DNA from: Aegilops tauschii subsp. strangulata
Taxonomy: Eukaryota > Streptophyta > Magnoliopsida > Poales > Poaceae
Direction: 5' to 3'
Length of the DNA: 64,000 nucleotides
Assembly: GCF_002575655.3 (NCBI RefSeq)
Contig: NC_053039.3
Span: 215,531,622-215,595,621 of the forward strand
Position numbers and translations under genes: made by a program. The notes under the pieces are model-generated. The model saw only the letters and a program-made list of their open reading frames with translations, was not told the DNA's origin and did no database searches. Below are positions 58,323-64,000 of this stretch, piece after piece. Each line of letters begins with the position of its first letter. Position 1 is the stretch's first letter.

Positions 58323-59036
58323 TAACCCAAATAAGCACCTCTTGGGTGGGTTAGATTTTTTTTGGGTTAGTTGAGTTCAAACTAACCCAAACTAACTCTA
58401 ACACATGGATCCAAACAGGGCCAAGGTTAGCTATTAGAGTACGGCTACCTCCCTTCTAGTTTAAAGGGCTCGATTCAAAATTTTCACCTACTCTTAGCAA
58501 GATAGAGGCGGTGGAATAGTTTTTGTAGTTCTTCACAAAAAATGTGTTTACCAATGCATGCATGAACACTAGTTACTCTAATCCCCCTCTCTTCTTTAAT
58601 TCTTTGCCACATCAACATGTTTGCTATTCCCATGTGCATGATACCAGCTAAGATACCACCATTATGGCCAGCCTTAATCATCGCATGCAATAATTTAGTG
58701 CACCTTGAAATATGAACATGTGTGGGGCATGTATGTTTTTAATGACTTGAGACTATACCTAGCCCGAGATGCAAGATGAGACTTATTATGCACCGTTCCC
58801 CATACCTGCAGGAAGCCCGTTCGTCTCAAAATATTTTCCTCTCCATGTATGGAAACAATATGCCTGCCAGACTCTCCTTCTCCCTCCGGCGGTCCCACCA
58901 CTCCACCCCGTGTGGAAAAAATCTGCATGCATGACTCTCCTCCCCCCGCGCTCGTCCAATCCGTTGTGACCAGCAATATTTCCACCCCTTCCCTCCCCCG
59001 TAATTTACTCCAACAAATATGCCCACGTAGTTGTGA

Positions 59037-59125
59037 CTTAACTGCAGGTGCATTGGGTCACTGACATATGGGCCCAACAGGGGTCTGGCCCACATGTCAG
59101 TGACGCAACTGGACCTGCAGTTAAG
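59037..59125. repeat. Promoter-proximal hairpin (copy 2)
   Basis: Same 89-bp inverted repeat as 993-1081, 47 bases upstream of the second TATA box. Its arms are unchanged. Confidence 0.7.
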
Positions 59126-59171
59126 TCAGTGCAGCTCAGTCCATATCTTACATAGGTGTGCCATTGCTCGC

Positions 59172-59179
59172 TATAAATA
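59172..59179 (+). promoter_or_regulatory. TATA box of first gene (copy 2)
   Basis: TATAAATA, identical in sequence and setting to the box in copy 1. It lies 93 bases upstream of the ATG at 59265. Confidence 0.65.
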
Positions 59180-59264
59180 CTGCGCCTCCACGACATCGCT
59201 ATCTCCTCCCCCTCACGTTCACGTTCATCGCTATTTCCTCCCCCTCCCTCTCACAGCGACCACC

Positions 59265-60063
59265 ATGGCATCGCCCCTCCCAAGCCCTAGGCGCCCCTCG
59301 CTGCACCGCGCGGATGGTCATGCGTCGCCGTTCTGTTCCTCGCCGCCACTAGTCGAGGAGGACGCGTCGGCGTTCCGCTCCTCGCCGCGACGCGACGCGT
59401 CGCCGTTCCGTTCCTCGCCGCCACTAGTCGAGGAGGACGCGTCGGTGTTCCGCTCCTCGCCGCGACGCGTTGAGGTGGACGCGTCAGCGTTCCCAATCTC
59501 GCGAGCACACGCATCGGAGGACGCGTCGGCTCCCCGCTACGAGGAGAACGCCGCGCCGCCCGCCGAGCCCCCCCAGCCTTGAGGAGCTTTGGAAAGAAAT
59601 GGATGTCGCCTTGTGGGAGGCTTTGCCTCCAACAGAGCGCGCCAAAATAGAGGCGGAGAAGAAGGTCGAGGAAGAGAAGCGCACCGCGAAACAAGCTGCC
59701 TGGGAGGCCTATGTCGCGTCCGAGAGAGTCAGGCAATTGGCTCTTTGGCAGAAGGCTCGTGCTAGAGCCGTGAGGGTGGCGGAGGACGCCCGTGCCGACG
59801 CCCTGAGTGCAGTCGGGCCCAAGCGCCTCATCTACTCTTGGCGATACGTGGACCGGGTGCACGCTTCCAGCGAGGAGGAGTACCTGTTGGCGCCGGATCA
59901 CCACACCGGTGAGATCGCGCTCGCCCTCCCGCAAGCCACCAATCAGCACCTCATGAGTTGCGAGGCTGAGGAAGAGGCGTTGTGTCGGCGCGCTGGGAAA
60001 CGGCCGTGCACCAGGGCACTCGTGGCGCGCCGCAAGCGCTCCTGCGAGCGCCGTGGCTTTTAG
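59265..60063 (+). pseudogene. Unrecognised Ala/Arg/Glu-rich protein gene, copy 2, frameshifted
   Basis: Partner of 1221-2018 with the same start context, repeats and basic tail. The codon that is TGA in copy 1 is CGA here, so the N-terminal repeat region is open. However, a run of seven C residues at about 59569-59575, against six in copy 1, shifts the frame. Translation then ends at 59580-59582, about 106 codons in. The downstream part (about 59600-60063) is open in the other frame and closely resembles copy 1. The two copies therefore carry different single lesions. No function is inferred. Confidence 0.6.
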
Positions 60064-60291
60064 TAGGAGTATAATTTTTGTTTCGTAAGGCGGTCTCATT
60101 AGTTTTGGGATGCAAATGATAAATCCCAAACGTCCAGGAATTATTAGCATCCTTTATTAAGTATGTAAAAGGGAAAGTTTGGAAACCTTGTGTATTCGTA
60201 CGCATTTTGCAAGTATGTGCATATAGCACAAACTTTACTATATACTATCACACTACACGTCTCTCTCTATATATGCTTGCAGACTGTGCTA

Positions 60292-60377
60292 CTCCCTCCG
60301 TCCAGGTCAATAAGTCATCTTTGGTTGTGCACCGTGACCAAGAAGGAGGGAAGACTTATACACCTAGACGGAGGGAG
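60292..60377. mobile_element. Short Stowaway-type MITE (86 bp, copy 2)
   Basis: Same element as 2247-2332, at the homologous site, flanked by TA at 60290-60291 and 60378-60379. Confidence 0.85.
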
Positions 60378-60744
60378 TACTACTATTACTTATGTACGTG
60401 CAAATGCACATTTTAACATTATGATGCGGTTTTTGTAAAAGTAGAAAAACAACACTAGTCAAGCTTGTGAAACAATTCAATGCAAAACAAATGCAAAAAT
60501 GCTCGTCTGATTGTTTACTTTTAGCTTCCTTCTCTGTGGTTATTTCTCTGTCGTACTTTGTACGGAGTATCTCACTGGTCGGAAAGGCATGCAAATTCCC
60601 AAACCGCTTCCTACACCCTGTATCGAATTTTTTGCCTAACAAGTTGTGCCGTGCAATTGGAATTCCAACTTGAGTACTACTACTAGTAGGAGTACCAGGG
60701 GCCAGTTCTTTTAGGCTTCTAGATTAGTAATCCCATAACTACTA

Positions 60745-60911
60745 CCTCCGTCCTGGTTTATTGGTGCCCATTGTAATCTGTGTCAAATTTTGATCATAAA
60801 TTTAACTAATGAAATGTTAGTGCATGTCACATGCACTAACATTTTATCAGTTAAATCTTTGGTCAAAATTTAGCACAAATTACAATGGTGAGGAATAAAC
60901 CAGGATGGAGG
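60745..60911. mobile_element. Palindromic Stowaway-like MITE (167 bp, copy 2)
   Basis: Homologue of 2701-2867 with the same TA target site and the same length. Confidence 0.85.
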
Positions 60912-62068
60912 TACTACTAGTAGTAGTTTAGAAGCCCAAATAAATGAGTGAGGCGCCTTAATGTTACTCTCCACTGTGACTAGTCTTATGGGAAAAGCTG
61001 GGGAAGCCGCCAAAAGAACTGGCCCTAGGAGTAGTAGCTAGGGATACTAGGAGTAGTAGCTAGGGATCGAGTGTGTGAGATGAACGGGAGAAAGTAAATG
61101 CAGAGAGATGAAATGCAAAAAATACGGAGGGATGTGATGGTTGCTTGTCCGTTTATTTTACCAGGCCACTTATTACTCAGAGTGGTTGGGTTTTGTGATA
61201 TGACGGCTTTACTGCCACGCCACGAGCGGGGTGTGACTCCCGTGCAGCGCCGCCCTCTACACTAGTACTACTACATTGGTCATGGTTTATCCCCCATTGA
61301 ATTTGACTGAAGATTTAACTAACAAAATGTTAGTGCATGTCAACAAAAACAATATCGTTGGATTCGTATTTGAACATAGTTTTCAATGATATAATTTTAG
61401 GTGACATGCATCATCATTTATCGTACTATATATAATGTTAGTTCAATTTTTGGTCGTACTAATCTATAGTAAGGTGCCCGTGCGTTGCACGGAAGAGTGA
61501 AATGCATTGATCGGGGAGTTGTTTATTTTGACAAAGGATGTGGGGGTCATCTCATGTGTAACGGGTATCGATAGGTTTGTTCGGATATTATTTCATCTCT
61601 AGAGCTCACAAACATCCGGGTGAAATAGATAAAAAAGTATCTTTTGCAAACAAAAGTGTTCAACTATTCAACCTGCATCCAAAACTTGTGAAGAAATAAC
61701 TCTTATTGTGCTTTGCAGGAAATGATCTTCAAGAATTAGTTTTTGAGTATCCATTGTTATACATGTTGGCTACAGATGACATGGCACTTTCTTATAGTCA
61801 ACAGTTGACTATACTATTTAAGTATTAACCATGCCCTTATACACCTAGACGGAGGGATTAAATCAGGATGACTTGGAAGGGGGCGGAGGATATGTAAGAA
61901 ATGGTTCATCATAAGTCTTTCACTAGTACTATAGTAAAAATCATACATGGAAGATTCTAGACTAAATCATAAATGGATACACTTTTATTCATGTGCGATA
62001 CTCCAATAGAGCAAGATCATGCATGGAAGTCTCCACATGCTTAGACAGCGGATTACATTGAGCGAAGA

Positions 62069-63055
62069 CTAATGATCAACATTTAACTTGATAATGCAGA
62101 TGTCCAGGTGAACCTCCTTGGAGTCCCCGTGCACATTGTTGGGGGTCAAATAATACCGTGAGTCTTGCATGTCCACAATGGCGGGAAGGTCCCAGCTCGG
62201 CAGAGTCCAAGTCAGCTTGACGTAGCCAGTGTCGCCGCCCACGTAGCTCCGAGGGGTAGTAATAGTGAGCACACACCCGTACATCGGCCTTGTGTCAGCG
62301 TCAGCGTCAGCGGCGTCGCCCCTGACGCACACTACAGAGATGTGGCGGCGGCCTGTGCGGGCCTCGCCGGTGGCCACGATCAAGAGGAAGACGCCGCCGT
62401 CCTCCTCCGAGACTAGCAGGCGGCGCTGATCCTCCAGCGACTCTGGCACGGTGAACGGGTAGCATGTCTCGTACTTGATGTTCTTCGCCAAGGGCCAGTA
62501 GTGATCGCCGCACGCCTGCGTCAGGTGATGCACGATGTCCGCCGGCGAGCCCCAAAACGACACCGGGCACTCATAGCAGTAGACGAAGGGCTCCTTGGAG
62601 GCATCGACTAGGCCGTCCATGAAATGGGAGTGGCTATAGGGACGTTCCGCTAGTTGAATATATGAGCAAGTTACTACGAGATTTACTACAAAATAAATCA
62701 TGACGGCTATAACAGAGATTAAACTAATCATGTGGACTAGCATAGTAGATGAACAGATCAAATCTAGGACACAGACTAGAAACATGAATTCTACCACGAT
62801 TTCGAACAGGAAGGACAGAAACACATACGGTGCAACGGGAGCAGCACCATTGGCGTTGAGGTTGTCGCCCATGTCGTTGAGGAAGAGGTTGCCGAGGTCG
62901 GGGAAGAAGTCATCGTCGGTGAAGTCATCGCTGCTAGCAGTCGCGAGAGTGCGCTCCCCAAATTAGCCGAATGGAGCGCAGGAGGGAGTGGTTGTAGGGG
63001 ACGTTGCGGCCGCCGAATGGAGCGCAGGAGTAGCCCACGAAGCAGTAGATGGTGC
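62069..63055 (-). pseudogene. SINA-like protein gene, RING-less, copy 2
   Basis: Partner of 4027-5030. From an internal ATG at 62870-62872 there is an open frame of 267 codons down to 62069. It covers two hydrophobic segments (about residues 15-75), the SIAH-type finger and the full beta domain ending in L-N-V-D-H. Upstream of that ATG an 11-base deletion at about 62964 breaks the N-terminal extension that is open in copy 1. Copy 2 may still encode a shorter protein if the internal ATG is used. Lack of a RING argues against ligase activity on its own. It could act as a decoy or be inert. Confidence 0.6.
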
Positions 63056-63886
63056 TCCTCCCTAGTCTCGATTCTTATCTCTATCTCTACTACTCTTCTT
63101 TGTTTTTTATAATATACTAGCTGTAGTTGTCAAATCGTATAGTACTGCGCCGTCCACTGCACGCCCGGCTGAACACGCCTCCTCGCCTCCATCAAACCTC
63201 TCTGTTAAACCCGCATGCAAACCGAGAAACCTACTCCGGCCCGCGGGAGGAAATTTTCCGGTTGCCGTTGGAGAATAATAGAGTCACGTCCAATCCATTT
63301 GAGTTAATTGCGTGTATGATTCTCCCTCTATAAAAAGTTAATTGCATCCTTAATCTTGTATTCTAAGTACTATGTGGGTTCCACTGTCAGTACAGTGTAC
63401 ATGACTTGCAGGCTGGCTACTGATTCGTACAGAAAGTTAAAAAGAAACAAATCCATGACTTGCAGGATTGGAGTTAGCACCGATGGCGGTTCGTAGTCGT
63501 TCCACGCTCGGGCATTGAAGTTTGTAACTATTTTAGATTAGAACATACTACTCCTCCGGTGCTAGTAGTAGAGCAGAGTCCTACTCCACTACTCCTACTA
63601 CTCTACTCAAGCAAGTTAGGGCATAGTAGCAGGTACTGTAGGGAGTACCAGTACTGTGATCACTCAAGCAAGTTGTCTGACTTCGATATGACCCTACGCT
63701 ACTGGTATGTGTCTTGTAAGTCAAGCGGCATGCTGTAGCCATCATCACCTGTCCACTTCCCGCAGCACATATTCGCTTCTCCATCTTTGTCCGCTCTTCC
63801 ATCCCCGCTAAGGCGCCTCCCCCCTCGTCCAATCTTCCATCCCCGCTAAGGCGCCTCCCCCCTCATCCGAAACCCAAGCACTAACA

Positions 63887-64000
63887 ATGGCAGAACCGAG
63901 CAGCGTCCGCCGAAAGAGTGGCTGGAATTCGCTCCCCACAGAGGTAATCAAGCTCATTGTTTCGCGTGTGGACAATCTCAATACCATGCCGCTCGCCGCG
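63887..64000 (+). CDS. F-box / DUF295 protein gene, copy 2, cut by window end
   Basis: Partner of 5852-7014. The 38 codons present are open: codon 9 is CGA, and the F-box start W-N-S-L-P-T-E-V-I-K-L-I is intact. Whether the rest is functional cannot be seen. If it is, this copy would be the working gene and copy 1 the dead one. Confidence 0.7.
   Translation, partial: MAEPSSVRRKSGWNSLPTEVIKLIVSRVDNLNTMPLAA

Larger units (their letters stand above)
60064..62068. other. Intergenic region of copy 2
   Basis: Same content as 2019-4026: the 86-bp and 167-bp MITEs (listed separately), the degraded MITE relative with its hairpin word at about 61465-61495, and no gene. Confidence 0.7.
47513..64000. 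mobile_element. CACTA DNA transposon, left-hand part (right end outside window)
   Basis: The left terminus CACTACAAAAAAATACACTT starts at 47513, next to LTR sequence. It is followed by ATGACA/TGTCAT-rich DNA and a GGCCCA subterminal repeat array. No right terminus of this family and none of its right-side repeats (TGTTCATCC arrays) occur before 64000. The element therefore seems to continue through the second gene cluster. By homology with copy 1 the right end should lie near window coordinate 70.9 kb, giving an element of about 23.4 kb. Confidence 0.6.
58028..64000. repeat. Long direct duplication, copy 2
   Basis: Direct repeat of 1-5965. Differences include a 16-base insertion near 58540, an extra C at about 59576, an 11-base deletion near 62964, an extra G at about 62339 relative to copy 1, and scattered substitutions, many of them C/T or G/A. 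The match continues to the last base of the window. The sequence just left of 58028 has no counterpart in the window because copy 1 starts at its first base. Confidence 0.97.

Noticed and set aside
1..64000. Duplicate ends as an assembly artefact (same DNA counted twice)
   Set aside because: The copies differ by 1-3 percent, by several indels and by different gene lesions, which is too much for sequencing error. An allelic duplicate placed in tandem cannot be fully excluded without long reads.
47513..64000. Two independent CACTA transposition events carrying the same genes
   Set aside because: This would require insertion at the same base of the same LTR type and then matching flanks on opposite sides. 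The permuted-duplication reading needs only one event.

Overview
The window looks like plant nuclear DNA from the wheat tribe (Triticeae: wheat, Aegilops or barley type). This rests on nested LTR retrotransposons with polyproteins of the kind seen in large grass genomes, Stowaway-type MITEs with CTCCCTCC ends at TA sites, a CACTA transposon with long subterminal repeat arrays, a LINE, a Mutator-like element, and F-box/DUF295 and SINA-like gene relics. I see no rRNA, tRNA, CRISPR or bacterial features. Almost everything protein-like is broken, so most of this DNA is probably silenced repeat landscape.

Layout. Positions 1-5965 and 58028-64000 are two direct copies of one segment, with about 1-3 percent substitutions by eye. 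Each copy carries, in order, a Stowaway MITE, an unrecognised alanine/arginine/glutamate-rich gene (1221-2018; 59265-60063), two more MITEs, a RING-less SINA-like gene on the minus strand (about 4027-5030; 62069-63055) and an F-box/DUF295 gene (5852-7014; cut by the window end in copy 2). From about 8.7 to 12.87 kb come subterminal repeat arrays and the right end of a CACTA transposon (ends at 12871). From 12.87 to 16.45 kb is a nest of LTRs. From 16.45 to 22.4 kb are minus-strand Ty3/gypsy fragments. From 24.3 to 26.5 kb is a LINE. From 26.5 to 36.2 kb is mostly non-coding DNA with a NUP58-like exon. At 36.2-38.0 kb is a Mutator-like element with a perfect 9-bp target duplication. From 38 to 41.2 kb is AT-rich DNA full of a GAAGTTCAA word. 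From 41.3 to 46.5 kb is a broken gag-like LTR-retrotransposon domain. From 47.5 kb to the end is the left part of a CACTA element, holding a multi-exon minus-strand gene, a long foldback element at 55.9-56.3 kb and the second copy of the gene cluster.

How it fits together. The left CACTA end (47513) and the right CACTA end (12871) lie in the wrong order for one element, yet their flanks are the two halves of one LTR. That LTR is in turn flanked by GAGAA at 46461-46465 and 13162-13166, which rejoins a split retrotransposon interior. The simplest reading is a tandem duplication with a period of about 58.03 kb, with the window starting and ending inside successive copies of a CACTA element of about 23.4 kb that carries the three-gene cluster. 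The duplicated genes have each acquired different lesions. Two of these are CGA to TGA stop codons, as expected from decay of methylated CpG sites.
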